This document shows, in pieces, positions 16,301 through 25,399 of a stretch of DNA of 64,000 bases. Made by a program: the position numbers and the translations under genes. The notes under the pieces are model-generated. The model was not told the DNA's origin. It saw only the letters and a program-made list of their open reading frames with translations, and did no database searches. Each line of letters opens with the position of its first letter. Within the stretch, counting starts at the first letter, position 1. The DNA comes from Streptomyces echinoruber (GTDB taxonomy: Bacteria; Actinomycetota; Actinomycetes; Streptomycetales; Streptomycetaceae): the NCBI RefSeq assembly GCF_014651135.1, contig NZ_BMWH01000006.1:211670-275669 (forward strand), read 5' to 3'.

Positions 16301-17548
16301 TCAGCCGGCCGGCGGCGAGGTCCAGTCGGCGGCCACGTGCCCCAGCCGTACCCGCTGCGGGTGGTCGCCGACCGGCACGGACACCGTCTTGCGCCCGGTG
16401 GCGAAGTCGATGGCCGTGACCCGGTCGGCGCCGCTCTCGGAGACGACGCAGTCCTTGCCGTCGCCGCTGACGGTGGCCCAGTACGGCTTGGAGGCGGCGA
16501 CCAGCGGGCCCTCCTGGAGGGTGGCGCGGTCGACGACGGTCGCGTAGTCGTCCATCGTGCCCGCCACGCACAGCTTGGTGCCGGAGGGGTTCATCGAGAT
16601 CCCGTGGTGGCGCGAGTCGTTGACCCAGGTGGTGCGGTCCTCGCTGGTCGCCGGGTTCTTCGGGAGGGTCTTGACCCGGATGATCCGGTCGGTGGCGACG
16701 TCGTACTCCAGGAAGCCGTTGAAGAAGGAGACCTGGAAGTACAGCTTGGACTCGTCGGGGGAGAAGACGGCGGGGCGGACGGCGTCGGAGAAGTCCTTCA
16801 GACCGGCGGCGTCCAGGCGCTGCCGCATGTCGACGACCCTGACCTGCCGGTAGGTGTCCGCGTCGACGACCGTGATGTGCCGGTCGCCCTTCGTCCAGTC
16901 CCAGCCCGGGTCGTCGAGCGCGGTGTTGACGTCGCCGATGGACATGTTCCAGAGGTACTTGCCGTCCTTGGTGAAGATGTTCTCGTGGGGCTTGTCGCCG
17001 GTGGCGAAGGAGCCCAGCTCCTTTCCGGTGCCGATGTCGAGCACGTGCACCTTGTTCGCCGTGGAGGCGGAGACCGCGACCCGGGTGCCGTCGGGGGAGA
17101 CCGCCATGTGGTCGGAGCGGTAACCGGCCACCGGGAAACGCCAGTTGATCTTTCCGGTGGCGAGGTCGAGGGAGACGACGTCGGCGAAGCTGGGCCGGGA
17201 GACGACCACGGACTTCCCGTCCGGGGTGGAGTACATGTCGTCGACGAACTGGTCGTGGCCCTCGCCGACGCTGTTGCGGATCGCCTGGAAGTAGATCCAC
17301 CGGACGGGGTCGGCGTTGATCTCCGCCATCCGTTGCGCCTTGTCGGGAACGACGTTGATGCGGCCGATCCTCGCGAAGTCGCCGGAGGACTCGATGACGT
17401 CCGCGGTGCCGTCCCAGTTGTTGCCGACGAACAGCACCTCGCGCAGGCCGGGGGAGGGGTCCGCGGTGGCGGCGGACGCGGGCGCGGCGGCCAGCAGGGC
17501 GAGGGCGGCGGCCATGGAGCAGAGGTGCCCGGGTCTGAAGGCAGGCAT
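16301..17548 (-). CDS. Secreted YncE-like beta-propeller protein
   Basis: The 415-residue protein has a cleavable signal peptide (hydrophobic SMAAALALLAAAPASA, cleavage near residue 27). The rest consists of repeated blades such as VVSLDLATGKINWRFPV, VSPDGTRVAVSASTANKVHVLDIGTGKELGSF and DRVTAIDFATGRKTVSVPVGDHPQRV, typical of YncE/cytochrome-D1-like seven-bladed propellers. No haem-binding or catalytic residues are evident, so a binding or scaffold role outside the membrane is likely. The ATG has GAGGAG about 10 nt upstream. It is divergent from a TetR gene, with a palindrome between, so TetR control is plausible. Confidence 0.82.
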   Translation of the reverse strand: MPAFRPGHLCSMAAALALLAAAPASAATADPSPGLREVLFVGNNWDGTADVIESSGDFARIGRINVVPDKAQRMAEINADPVRWIYFQAIRNSVGEGHDQFVDDMYSTPDGKSVVVSRPSFADVVSLDLATGKINWRFPVAGYRSDHMAVSPDGTRVAVSASTANKVHVLDIGTGKELGSFATGDKPHENIFTKDGKYLWNMSIGDVNTALDDPGWDWTKGDRHITVVDADTYRQVRVVDMRQRLDAAGLKDFSDAVRPAVFSPDESKLYFQVSFFNGFLEYDVATDRIIRVKTLPKNPATSEDRTTWVNDSRHHGISMNPSGTKLCVAGTMDDYATVVDRATLQEGPLVAASKPYWATVSGDGKDCVVSESGADRVTAIDFATGRKTVSVPVGDHPQRVRLGHVAADWTSPPAG

Positions 17549-17668
17549 GGGGATGTACTCCTCGGGGGTGTGGGGGAACGCTCGCGCGGCGCGGCGGCTC
17601 CGGGCGCGGCGAGCCGAGGTCCGTAACACGCGAGCCGGAGAATCTGAACACGCGTGCATTCAAAAGAA

Positions 17669-17684
17669 CTTACTGAAAAGTAAG
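17669..17684. promoter_or_regulatory. Palindromic candidate TetR operator in divergent promoter region
   Basis: Inverted repeat CTTACT-gaaa-AGTAAG, 121 bp from the beta-propeller start and 85 bp before the TetR start, in the most AT-rich part of the intergenic region. Dyads of this size between a TetR gene and its divergent neighbour are usually the regulator's binding site. No other copy was noticed. Confidence 0.6.
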
Positions 17685-17768
17685 GAGGGGGTGGCCTTCT
17701 CCACAAGACTGCGTACACGACAAAATTGGCCGCCGGGCGGGACGGCCGCGCGGACGAGGGGAGGGACC

Positions 17769-18473
17769 GTGGCGGGCAGGCTGAGGGGGCCGACCGGCCG
17801 CTACGCCGGGAAGTCGGCCGCCGAGCGGCAGGCCGAACGCCGCCGCCGCTTCCTGGACGCCGCCCTCCAACTCTTCGGCGACAGCCCCGGCTTCCGCGGC
17901 ACGACGGTGGCGGGACTCAGCGAGGCGGCCGGTCTGTCGACACGGCAGTTCTACGAGGAGTTCCGCACCCTGGAGGACGTCCTGGCCGCCCTCCACCTCC
18001 AGGTCAACGACTGGGCCGAGCAGGCGGTCCTGGCCGCCTCCGCCGACGCCGCCCACCTCCCGCTGCCCGAGCGCGCCGCCGCCCTGTTCCGGGCCTACGC
18101 CCGAAGCGTCACCGCCGACCCGCGCCGCATCCGCATCACCTTCGTCGAGATCGTCGGCGTCAGCCCCCGCCTGGAGCGGCAGCGCCTGGCCCGCCGCGCC
18201 CGCTGGGTCGACCTCATCTGCGCCGAGGCCGACGCGGCCGCCGCCCGCGGGGAGGCCGCCGCACGCGACTACCGCATCGCCGCCACCGCCTTCATCGGCA
18301 GCGTCAACGGCCTCCTCCACGACTGGAACGCCGGCTGGGTGGACGCCACCCTGGACGAGGTCGTCGACGAACTCGTCCGCCAGCTCCTCGCCGTCCTGCG
18401 CCCCCCGGACTGGCCGGGGTCCGGCCGCCGCACCGCCCACCGCCGGGAGGAAGGGAGCGGTCCCGCCGGGTAG
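17769..18473 (+). CDS. TetR-family transcriptional regulator
   Basis: 234 residues. The N-terminal HTH domain covers about 20-70 (RRRRFLDAALQLFGDSPGFRGTTVAGLSEAAGLSTRQFYEEFRTLEDVL), with the recognition helix AGLSTRQFYEEF. The C-terminal ligand domain is helical and ends in a basic, disordered tail (SGRRTAHRREEGS). The GTG start follows AGGGGAGGG; frames open further upstream but cross the palindromic operator. It is divergent from the secreted propeller gene, the most likely target, and may also control itself. Confidence 0.88.
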   Translation: MAGRLRGPTGRYAGKSAAERQAERRRRFLDAALQLFGDSPGFRGTTVAGLSEAAGLSTRQFYEEFRTLEDVLAALHLQVNDWAEQAVLAASADAAHLPLPERAAALFRAYARSVTADPRRIRITFVEIVGVSPRLERQRLARRARWVDLICAEADAAAARGEAAARDYRIAATAFIGSVNGLLHDWNAGWVDATLDEVVDELVRQLLAVLRPPDWPGSGRRTAHRREEGSGPAG

Positions 18474-18610
18474 GAGGCGGGCGGCGCGGCGCCGGAGCCG
18501 GCGTACCGGCACCGTCCCCGGCGCCTCCCGGCCCCTCCCGGCTCCGGCTCCGGACTCCCGGCCCCCGGCCCTCGTCCCCGGTCCCCCGTCCCCCGGCTTC
18601 CGTCTCCGCT

Positions 18611-19465
18611 CTACGCCGAGCTCACCCCGCTCGTGGCGAGGCCGAACACCCCGCCGACGACCAGCCCGGCACCCAGCAGCTCCGGCAGCACCCACCAGCC
18701 GGTCCGCACGTGCTCCTCGTACACGAGCACGCCGAGCAGCAGGCTCACGGTGGCGTCGCCGAGGGTGAGCGCGGGCTGGGAGGCCACCAACGGCCCGCCC
18801 TGCATGGCGTGGCCCAGCAGCAGCACGGCGCAGACGCCGGCGGCGGCGAAGCCGTAGGTCTGCCAGGCGGTGAGGAACCCCGTGACACCGTCCTCGGCGA
18901 GGACGTGCACCGCGGTCTTCATCAGACCGGCCGTCACCGCGAAGCAGATCGCCGTGGCCGCGCCGAGGCAGCCGGCCCGCGCCCTGCCGGGCGGGCGCCT
19001 CAGCCCGGCCGCGGCCAGGACGAGGACCGCGGCCGCGCACCCGACCAGGACGGGAAGCCACCGGTCGAGGGACACGCGCGTGCGGTTGCCGGCGGGCGAG
19101 GCGGACAGGAGCGCCAGCGCCAGCCCGGCGACGACGACCGACACGTCCCGCACCTGCGCGCCCGGCAGGCGCCGGCGCGTGACGAGCGACGCGAACAGCA
19201 GGGCCAGCGGCAGTTCGAGGACGAACAGCGGCTGGACGAGGGAGAGCGGACCGGTGGCGAGGGCCACCGCCTGCCACACCCCCGCGGCGGTCATGGCCAG
19301 GACGCCGGCGAGCCAGACGGGGCGCCGCAGCAGGTCGCCCACCAGCCGGAGGCGGAACCCCGAGGACTGCTCGACCGTGAGTGCCGCGCGGCGCTGCAGC
19401 ACGGTGGCGAGCGCGTTGCAGCACGCGGCGAGCAGCGCGAACAGGGTCGGCAGCACAAAGCCCAT
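18611..19465 (-). CDS. DMT-superfamily (EamA-like) permease
   Basis: 284 residues with about nine to ten predicted transmembrane helices. It begins MGFVLPTLFALLAACCNALATVLQRRAAL, which is characteristic of actinobacterial DMT proteins of the SMR/NIPA-like kind. The second half repeats the fold (ICFAVTAGLMKTAVHVLAEDG ... LGVLVYEEHVRTGWWVLPELLGAGLVVGGVFGLA). The substrate cannot be predicted. The ATG has a GGTGAGG-like site about 10 nt upstream. It stands alone between a TetR gene and a SnoaL-like gene. Confidence 0.85.
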   Translation of the reverse strand: MGFVLPTLFALLAACCNALATVLQRRAALTVEQSSGFRLRLVGDLLRRPVWLAGVLAMTAAGVWQAVALATGPLSLVQPLFVLELPLALLFASLVTRRRLPGAQVRDVSVVVAGLALALLSASPAGNRTRVSLDRWLPVLVGCAAAVLVLAAAGLRRPPGRARAGCLGAATAICFAVTAGLMKTAVHVLAEDGVTGFLTAWQTYGFAAAGVCAVLLLGHAMQGGPLVASQPALTLGDATVSLLLGVLVYEEHVRTGWWVLPELLGAGLVVGGVFGLATSGVSSA

Positions 19466-19710
19466 CCCCCGATCCTCACCGGTGCGCCGCACCGGCCCGC
19501 GGCGACACGGCAGACGGCGGCACCCGTCCGTCCGGCCGGCCCAGCGCGCCCGGACGCGACGCCGCCCGGCCCCGGGCGCCGTGGCGCCGGCGCGAAGACC
19601 GGGCCGGGCGGCTGGGCGGCCGGGCGGGGACCGTGCGCCCCCTGTCCGACACCCGCCTGCTCACCCGCCCGCTTCCTGCTTCCGTCCTGCTCCCTGCTCT
19701 GCGTCCTCCG

Positions 19711-19790
19711 CTCGCCTGCTCGCCTGCTCGCCTGCCCGCCTGTCCGCCTGTTCGTCCGTTCGCCTGTTCGTCCGTTCGCCTGTCCGCTCG
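19711..19790. repeat. Degenerate 8-bp simple repeat
   Basis: Around ten imperfect copies of CTCGCCTG / TTCGTCCG immediately after the stop codon of the SnoaL-like gene (minus strand). Slippage-type array; no coding signal. Confidence 0.75.
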
Positions 19791-19791
19791 T

Positions 19792-20157
19792 CTACTCGTC
19801 CCAGACCTGGACCGTGATCTGGTCGACGATCTTGCCGTCGCGCAGCGACAGCATCGACTCGGCCAGCACCCGCACCCCGTCGGGGTACTCGCAGGACTCC
19901 ACGAAGGCGGCGTGGTCGCCCTGGACGACGCACTGCTCCAGCCGGTGGGTCATGTTGCGGCCGTAGACGTCGTTGAGCATCATGCCGATCTCGTCACGGC
20001 CGTGCAGGACCATCGGGCGGCTGGGCTGGGCGTTGCGGTCCACGATGCGGATCTCCGCGTCGTCGGCGTACAGCGACAGCAGCGTCTCCGCGGTGTTTCC
20101 CTCGATGCCCCGGCGCAGTGTCTCCATGTCGAAGACGGGGCCTGCCGCGATGCCCAT
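19792..20157 (-). CDS. SnoaL/NTF2-like small protein
   Basis: 121 residues with the alpha+beta cone fold pattern of the SnoaL/NTF2 superfamily: an N-terminal helix (METLRRGIEGNTAETLLSLYADDAEIRIVD), then RPMVLHGRDEIGMMLNDVYGRNMTHRLE and a sheet (AAFVESCEYPDGVRVLAESMLSLRDGKIVDQITVQVWDE). Members are isomerases, hydratases or ligand-binding proteins; the role here is unknown. AAGGAGG lies 8 nt before the ATG. It is divergent from the mycothiol-dependent formaldehyde dehydrogenase. Confidence 0.85.
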   Translation of the reverse strand: MGIAAGPVFDMETLRRGIEGNTAETLLSLYADDAEIRIVDRNAQPSRPMVLHGRDEIGMMLNDVYGRNMTHRLEQCVVQGDHAAFVESCEYPDGVRVLAESMLSLRDGKIVDQITVQVWDE

Positions 20158-20296
20158 GATGAACCTCCTTGACGGGACCGCGGCCCGCCGGCGACGGACC
20201 GCGAACGGCCCCAGTACGAGGGTCCTCCGCCGGACCGGACCCGGCAAGCGGAACCCCGCCGGGCGCCGCATCGTGTCGCCGGCGATCAGTCGCGCG

Positions 20297-20302
20297 TAGG
20301 GT
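20297..20302 (+). promoter_or_regulatory. Putative -10 element of the formaldehyde dehydrogenase gene
   Basis: TAGGGT hexamer matching the TAGRRT Streptomyces -10 pattern, 48 nt before the dehydrogenase start. The -35 region is not distinct. Confidence 0.4.
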
Positions 20303-20350
20303 CGGAGGCACGGACGGACACCGCCCGACGCGACGGAAGGAGCCGCCACC

Positions 20351-21436
20351 ATGGCGCAGGAAGTACGCGGTGTGATCGCCCCCGGGAAGAACGAGCCCGT
20401 GCGCATCGAGACCATCGTCGTGCCGGACCCGGGGCCGGGAGAGGCGGTGGTGAAGGTGCAGGCGTGCGGTGTGTGCCACACCGACCTGCACTACAAACAG
20501 GGCGGCATCACCGACGACTTCCCCTTCCTCCTCGGCCACGAGGCCGCCGGCGTGGTGGAGTCGGTCGGCGAGGGCGTCACCGACGTGGCGCCCGGCGACT
20601 TCGTGATCCTCAACTGGCGTGCCGTGTGCGGTCGTTGCCGGGCCTGTCGGCGCGGGCGGCCCTGGTACTGCTTCGACACCCACAACGCGCGGCAGAAGAT
20701 GACCCTGACCGACGGCACCGAGCTGTCCCCGGCCCTGGGCATCGGCGCCTTCGCCGACAAGACCCTGGTGGCCGCCGGCCAGTGCACCAAGGTCGACCCG
20801 GCCGTCTCCCCGCAGGTCGCCGGGCTCCTCGGCTGCGGCGTGATGGCGGGCATCGGCGCGGCGGTCAACACCGGTCAGGTCACCCGCGGCGACTCGGTCG
20901 CCGTCATCGGCTGCGGCGGCGTCGGCGACGCGGCCATCGCCGGGGCCCGCCTGGCGGGCGCCGCGAAGATCATCGCCGTGGACATCGACGAGCGGAAGCT
21001 GCGCACCGCGCGGACGATGGGTGCCACCCACACCGTCAACTCCCAGGAGACCGACCCGGTCCAGGCGATCCGCGACCTGACCGGCGGCTTCGGCGCCGAC
21101 GTCGTCATCGACGCCGTCGGCCGCCCCGAGACCTACCAACAGGCCTTCTACGCCCGCGACCTGGCCGGCACGGTCGTCCTCGTCGGCGTGCCCACCCCGG
21201 AGATGAAGCTGGAGCTGCCCCTGCTCGACGTCTTCGGCCGCGGCGGCGCGCTCAAGTCCTCCTGGTACGGCGACTGCCTGCCCTCCCGGGACTTCCCCAT
21301 GCTCATCGACCTGCACCTGCAGGGACGGCTGGACCTCGCCGCGTTCGTCACCGAGACCATCCAACTGGACGAGGTGGAGAAGGCGTTCGAGCGGATGCAC
21401 CACGGCGACGTGCTGCGCTCGGTGGTGGTGCTGTGA
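20351..21436 (+). CDS. mscR: S-(hydroxymethyl)mycothiol dehydrogenase (mycothiol-dependent formaldehyde dehydrogenase)
   Basis: A 361-residue zinc-dependent medium-chain dehydrogenase that oxidises the formaldehyde-mycothiol adduct (and can reduce S-nitrosomycothiol). Catalytic zinc ligands are seen in [12 protein letters not shown] and GHEAAG; the structural zinc cysteines are in [15 protein letters not shown]. The NAD-binding turn is [13 protein letters not shown], followed by the acidic residue in VDIDERKL. The opening [36 protein letters not shown] is typical of the actinobacterial family. The start follows GGAAGGAG. Its stop overlaps the GTG of the metallo-hydrolase gene, a conserved pairing for this function. 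Confidence 0.92.
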   Translation: MAQEVRGVIAPGKNEPVRIETIVVPDPGPGEAVVKVQACGVCHTDLHYKQGGITDDFPFLLGHEAAGVVESVGEGVTDVAPGDFVILNWRAVCGRCRACRRGRPWYCFDTHNARQKMTLTDGTELSPALGIGAFADKTLVAAGQCTKVDPAVSPQVAGLLGCGVMAGIGAAVNTGQVTRGDSVAVIGCGGVGDAAIAGARLAGAAKIIAVDIDERKLRTARTMGATHTVNSQETDPVQAIRDLTGGFGADVVIDAVGRPETYQQAFYARDLAGTVVLVGVPTPEMKLELPLLDVFGRGGALKSSWYGDCLPSRDFPMLIDLHLQGRLDLAAFVTETIQLDEVEKAFERMHHGDVLRSVVVL

Positions 21437-22065
21437 CGGCCGCCCGCATCGAACGCCTCGTCACCTCGGGCCGGTTCACCCTCGACGGCGGCACCTGGGA
21501 CGTCGACAACAACGTGTGGATCGTCGGCGACGACCACGAGGCCGTCGTCATCGACGCCGCCCACGACGCCGACGCCGTCGCCGAGGCCGTCGGCGACCGC
21601 CGGCTGACCGCCATCGTGTGCACCCACGCCCACAACGACCACGTCAACGCCGCACCCGCGCTCGCCGCGCGCACCGGCGCCACCATCTGGCTGCACCACG
21701 ACGACCTGCCGCTGTGGCAGCAGACCCACCCCGACCGGGACCCCGACGCCTGGCTCATCGACGGCCAGGTCATCGAGGCCGCGGGCGCCGACCTCACCGT
21801 CCTGCACACCCCCGGCCACGCGCCCGGCGCGGTCTGCCTGTACGACCCCGGCCTGGGCGTCGTCTTCACCGGCGACACCCTCTTCCAGGGCGGCCCCGGC
21901 GCCACCGGCCGCTCCTACTCCCACTTCCCGACGATCATCGACTCCATCCGCGACCGCCTGCTGACCCTGCCGCCCGAGACGAGGGTCCTGACCGGACACG
22001 GCGAGGAGACCACCATCGGCGCGGAGGCGCCGCACCTCCAGGAGTGGATCGCGCGGGGGTACTGA
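21433..22065 (+). CDS. Metallo-beta-lactamase-fold hydrolase coupled to formaldehyde oxidation
   Basis: 210 residues with the MBL metal motif THAHNDH (HxHxDH), a third His in TPGHAPG, the bridging Asp in FTGDTLF, and a final His in LTGHGEE. The fold and length match glyoxalase-II-like enzymes. Because the preceding dehydrogenase produces a formyl-mycothiol thioester, a thioester hydrolase acting on mycothiol conjugates is the natural role (inference). GTG start overlapping the upstream stop by 3 nt shows tight coupling. Confidence 0.88.
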   Translation: MTAARIERLVTSGRFTLDGGTWDVDNNVWIVGDDHEAVVIDAAHDADAVAEAVGDRRLTAIVCTHAHNDHVNAAPALAARTGATIWLHHDDLPLWQQTHPDRDPDAWLIDGQVIEAAGADLTVLHTPGHAPGAVCLYDPGLGVVFTGDTLFQGGPGATGRSYSHFPTIIDSIRDRLLTLPPETRVLTGHGEETTIGAEAPHLQEWIARGY

Positions 22066-22138
22066 GAGCCGCCGGGGCGCGGCGCCGCGGGGGGTGCGCG
22101 GACCGGAGCGGCAACGCTCCCGCGCACCGCCCGGCCGA

Positions 22139-22255
22139 AGACGACGGGAAGACAGGGGGAAACGGCAGAAAATGGCAGAAAACGGCAGAGGGCGACAGGG
22201 ACGACAGGGACGACAGGGAAGGACGACGGGAAAGGCCGCAGGAAAAGACGACAGA
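22139..22255. repeat. Purine-rich short-repeat tract between the MBL and SDR genes
   Basis: Contains aacggcagaa/aatggcagaa units followed by three GACGACAGG-type 9-bp units and further GGGAAAGG-like purine stretches. The 290-bp gap between the two genes otherwise holds only the SDR promoter and ribosome-binding site. Confidence 0.7.
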
Positions 22256-22356
22256 AGATGTCCGGCTTCCACGCGAGCCTGGGACGGCGCGGCGCACCAC
22301 GGCACACGTCGGCACGAGGCACGCACAGGAAGCAGACAGGAAGCAGGAGGCCGGAC

Positions 22357-23271
22357 ATGTCACGTCCGCTGGACGGCAGGGTCGCGCTGGTCGCCGGGGC
22401 GACGCGCGGAGCGGGGCGCGGGATCGCCGTCGAACTCGGCGCGGCCGGCGCCACCGTCTACGTCACCGGACGCACCACGCGCCGGCGCCGCTCGGAGTAC
22501 GACCGCCCCGAGACCATCGAGGACACCGCCGACCTGGTCACCGAGGCCGGCGGAAAGGGCATCGCCGTCCCCACCGACCACCTCGAACCCGCGCAGGTGC
22601 GGGCGCTGGTCGAGCGCGTCGACCGGGAGCAGGGCCGCCTCGACGTCCTCGTCAACGACATCTGGGGCGGCGAGACCCTCTTCGAGTGGGACACCCCCGT
22701 CTGGGAGCACGACCTCGATAAGGGCCTCAGGCTGCTGCGGCTCGCGGTGGACACCCACGCGATCACCCTGCACCACGCCCTGCCCCTGCTGCTCCGCCAC
22801 CCCGGAGGTCTGGTCGTCGAGATGACCGACGGCACCGAGGAGTACAACCGCACCACCTACCGGGTGTCCTTCTTCTACGACCTGGCCAAGGCGGCCGTAC
22901 TGCGCATGGCCTTCGCCCTCGGCCACGAACTGGGCCCGCGCGGCGCCACCGCCGTCGCGCTCACACCCGGCTGGCTGCGCTCGGAGATGATGCTGGACCA
23001 CTTCGGCGTCACCGAGGAGACCTGGCGCGAGGCCCTCGACCGCGTCCCCCACTTCGCCATCTCCGAGACGCCCCGCTACGTCGGCCGCGCCGTCGCCGCC
23101 CTCGCCGCCGACCCCGACCGGGCCCGCTTCAACGGGCGGTCGCTCTCCAGCGGCGGCCTCGCCCAGGTCTACGGCTTCACCGACCTCGACGGCAGCCGCC
23201 CCGACGCGTGGCGCTACCTGGTGGAGGTCCAGGACGCGGGCCGGCCGGCGGACACGACCGGATACCGCTGA
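22357..23271 (+). CDS. Short-chain dehydrogenase/reductase
   Basis: 304 residues. Cofactor motif GATRGAGRGIA (TGxxxGxG type) near residue 17, followed by VTGRTTRRR suggesting NADP preference. The NAG-type motif is replaced by VNDIWGG, and the catalytic Tyr-Lys pair is in FFYDLAKAA. Members with this DIWGG element are common in Streptomyces and unassigned. It is slightly longer than classical SDRs because of a C-terminal extension (YGFTDLDGSRPDAWRYLVEV). CAGGAGG lies 8 nt before the ATG. Confidence 0.88.
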   Translation: MSRPLDGRVALVAGATRGAGRGIAVELGAAGATVYVTGRTTRRRRSEYDRPETIEDTADLVTEAGGKGIAVPTDHLEPAQVRALVERVDREQGRLDVLVNDIWGGETLFEWDTPVWEHDLDKGLRLLRLAVDTHAITLHHALPLLLRHPGGLVVEMTDGTEEYNRTTYRVSFFYDLAKAAVLRMAFALGHELGPRGATAVALTPGWLRSEMMLDHFGVTEETWREALDRVPHFAISETPRYVGRAVAALAADPDRARFNGRSLSSGGLAQVYGFTDLDGSRPDAWRYLVEVQDAGRPADTTGYR

Positions 23272-23427
23272 CGCGCGCATCCCCGCCCGAACCGCCCGGG
23301 CGGGGACGTGTGTCACCGTTTCGTCCCAGGCCGACCCCCCTACAACCGATGCCCCCGGACGCGGGTCTAACGTACAGGGACCGCGGGATGCGATCCGACG
23401 ACCGCACGGAGGGGGAGGCCGCACACG

Positions 23428-24123
23428 ATGGGAACCGCACGCAGACGAGGCGCCGCGGCGCTGGGTGCCACCGCGCTGGTGGCGCCGCTCACACTCGCCC
23501 TGGGCGCCGCACCGGCGCAGGCCGCGAGCTGTACGACGCAGACCGGGCCGTACCAGAAGCAGGTGGAGAAGTTCCTGGGCCGCCCGGTGGACGGCAGGCA
23601 GTCCTCCGCCGACTGCAAGGCCATCCAGGCCTTCCAGAACAAGCACGGCATCACGCCCGCCATCGGCTACGCCGGCCCGGTCACCTGGGGCGTGATGGAC
23701 CTGATGAACAAGCAGAAGGCCGTGGGGAACAACCCCAACAAGGACGGCAAGTGCCCCACCGACAAGGGCCGTATCGCCTGCGTGAACCTCACGCTCCAGC
23801 TCAGCTGGATCCAGGACGGCAGCCGGCTGGTGTACGGCCCCGTGCCGGTGCGCACCGGGCGCGACGGGTACGAGACCCGCACCGGTCTGAAGAAGATCTA
23901 CTGGCGGGACATCGACCACGTGTCGACGGTCTACCACGTGCCCATGCCCTACAGCCAGTTCTTCGACGGCGGGCAGGCCTTCCACTCGGTCAACCTCAGC
24001 ATGTGGAATCCGCCCGGCTCGCACGGCTGTGTCAACATGACCACCGCCGACGCCAAGAAGTACTGGTCGCTGCTGAAGACCGGCGACGACGTGTACGTCT
24101 ACGGCCGCAAGCCGGGCACCTGA
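23428..24123 (+). CDS. Secreted L,D-transpeptidase with N-terminal peptidoglycan-binding domain
   Basis: 231 residues: signal peptide (about 1-33, ending AAPAQAAS), a peptidoglycan-binding-type domain (about 38-95, with KQVEKFLGRPVDGRQSSADCKAIQAFQNKHGI), then a YkuD catalytic domain (about 105-228) with the active-site motif SHGCVNM (Cys near 200) and a preceding His in FHSVN. It would form 3-3 cross-links or otherwise modify the wall outside the membrane. GGAGGGGGAGG lies about 10 nt before the ATG. Monocistronic; convergent with the oxidoreductase gene. Confidence 0.9.
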   Translation: MGTARRRGAAALGATALVAPLTLALGAAPAQAASCTTQTGPYQKQVEKFLGRPVDGRQSSADCKAIQAFQNKHGITPAIGYAGPVTWGVMDLMNKQKAVGNNPNKDGKCPTDKGRIACVNLTLQLSWIQDGSRLVYGPVPVRTGRDGYETRTGLKKIYWRDIDHVSTVYHVPMPYSQFFDGGQAFHSVNLSMWNPPGSHGCVNMTTADAKKYWSLLKTGDDVYVYGRKPGT

Positions 24124-24162
24124 CGCGGCACGGGCACCCGGCCGGACCGTACGGAGGGGACG

Positions 24163-25365
24163 TCACGCCTCGGGGGCGTCCCCGAAGTCGGGGATCTCCA
24201 GCCGGACTCCGCCCCGCAGGGCGGACTGGTGCGCGACGATCCCCGGCAGGGTGTAGCGGGCCGCGACCCACGCGTTCACCGGGGGCAGGCTGCGGGTGTT
24301 GACCGCGGTGACGAAGTCGTCCACCAGGAAGTGGTGGCTGCCCTCGTGCCCGTTGGGCAGGTGGTCGAACTCCCGCGGCAGCCGGGAACGGTCGTGGATC
24401 GGGGCCGAGCCCGAGGTGAAGGCGGCCCGCAGCTCGGGCGCCACGTGCTGCAGCGACGGGTCGTCGGGAGCCAGGGTGGGCTTGGGCTCCAGCAGCTCGG
24501 AGATGTCCTTCACGCCCTCCTTGTCCTGCCACAGGGCGACCGTGGCGAGCTGCTCCATGCTCCCCTCGGTGCCGAAGAAGCGGAAACGGGACTCGCGGAT
24601 GTGCGAGGGGTAGCCGACCCGGCGGAACTCGTTGGTGCGGAACGAGCCGCCGCCCGCCACCTCGAACAGCGCGGTGGCGTTGGAGAAGTCGTTGCCGAAC
24701 CGGCTGACCTCCTTGTCGAACACGCCGTCGCCGCGGTCGTCGACGACACCGATCGCGGACACGCTCACCGCGTGCGTCCGCCAGGCCCCGAGCACGCCGC
24801 CGACGGAATGGGTCGGGTACAGCAGCGGCGGGTAGCTGGCGGTGGCCTTCCAGTCCTCGCCGCCGCTGTAGCGGTAGGCGTCGTAGAAGCCCAGGTCCAT
24901 GTCGTGGACGTAGTCGCCCTCGGCGTAGAACAGCCGCCCGAAGGCGCCCTCGGCGATCCGTTCGCGGGCGTACACCGTCGCCGGGTTGTACTGGCTGGTC
25001 TCGCCCATCATGTACGTCAGCCCGGTCGCCCTGACCGCGTCGATGATCGCCGCGATCTCCTCCACGGTGATCGCCATGGGCACCGCCGAGTACACGTGCT
25101 TGCCGGCGTTCAGGCCCTGCAGCACCAGCGGGCCGTGCGTCCAGCGCTGGGTGAAGATCGCCACCGCGTCGACGTCCTGGGACTCCAGCATCGCCTCGTA
25201 GGAGGGGAAGGTGCCGGCCAGGCCCTCCGCGGCGGCGAGCCGCTCGGCCCGTTCCGGGAGCAGGTCGGTGACGTGGACGTCGCGGACGCCGGGGTGCGCC
25301 TGGAACAGCTTGGCGAACGAGCCGGCGAACTGCCCGGCGCCGACGATGCCGAGGGAGAAGGTCAT
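24163..25365 (-). CDS. Gfo/Idh/MocA-family oxidoreductase
   Basis: 400 residues: an N-terminal Rossmann domain (LGIVGAGQFAGSFAKLFQ; later NAGKHVYSAVPMAIT with the family's Lys in GKHV) and a C-terminal alpha/beta domain. Such NAD(P)-dependent enzymes oxidise or reduce sugars, inositols or their derivatives. It is the last gene of the ABC operon: it begins 34 nt after the binding-protein stop. So it likely acts on the imported carbohydrate in the cytoplasm. The exact substrate is unknown. Confidence 0.9.
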   Translation of the reverse strand: MTFSLGIVGAGQFAGSFAKLFQAHPGVRDVHVTDLLPERAERLAAAEGLAGTFPSYEAMLESQDVDAVAIFTQRWTHGPLVLQGLNAGKHVYSAVPMAITVEEIAAIIDAVRATGLTYMMGETSQYNPATVYARERIAEGAFGRLFYAEGDYVHDMDLGFYDAYRYSGGEDWKATASYPPLLYPTHSVGGVLGAWRTHAVSVSAIGVVDDRGDGVFDKEVSRFGNDFSNATALFEVAGGGSFRTNEFRRVGYPSHIRESRFRFFGTEGSMEQLATVALWQDKEGVKDISELLEPKPTLAPDDPSLQHVAPELRAAFTSGSAPIHDRSRLPREFDHLPNGHEGSHHFLVDDFVTAVNTRSLPPVNAWVAARYTLPGIVAHQSALRGGVRLEIPDFGDAPEA

Positions 25366-25399
25366 GGATGCGTGCCCTTCACTGGTCGGGACTGCTGAC

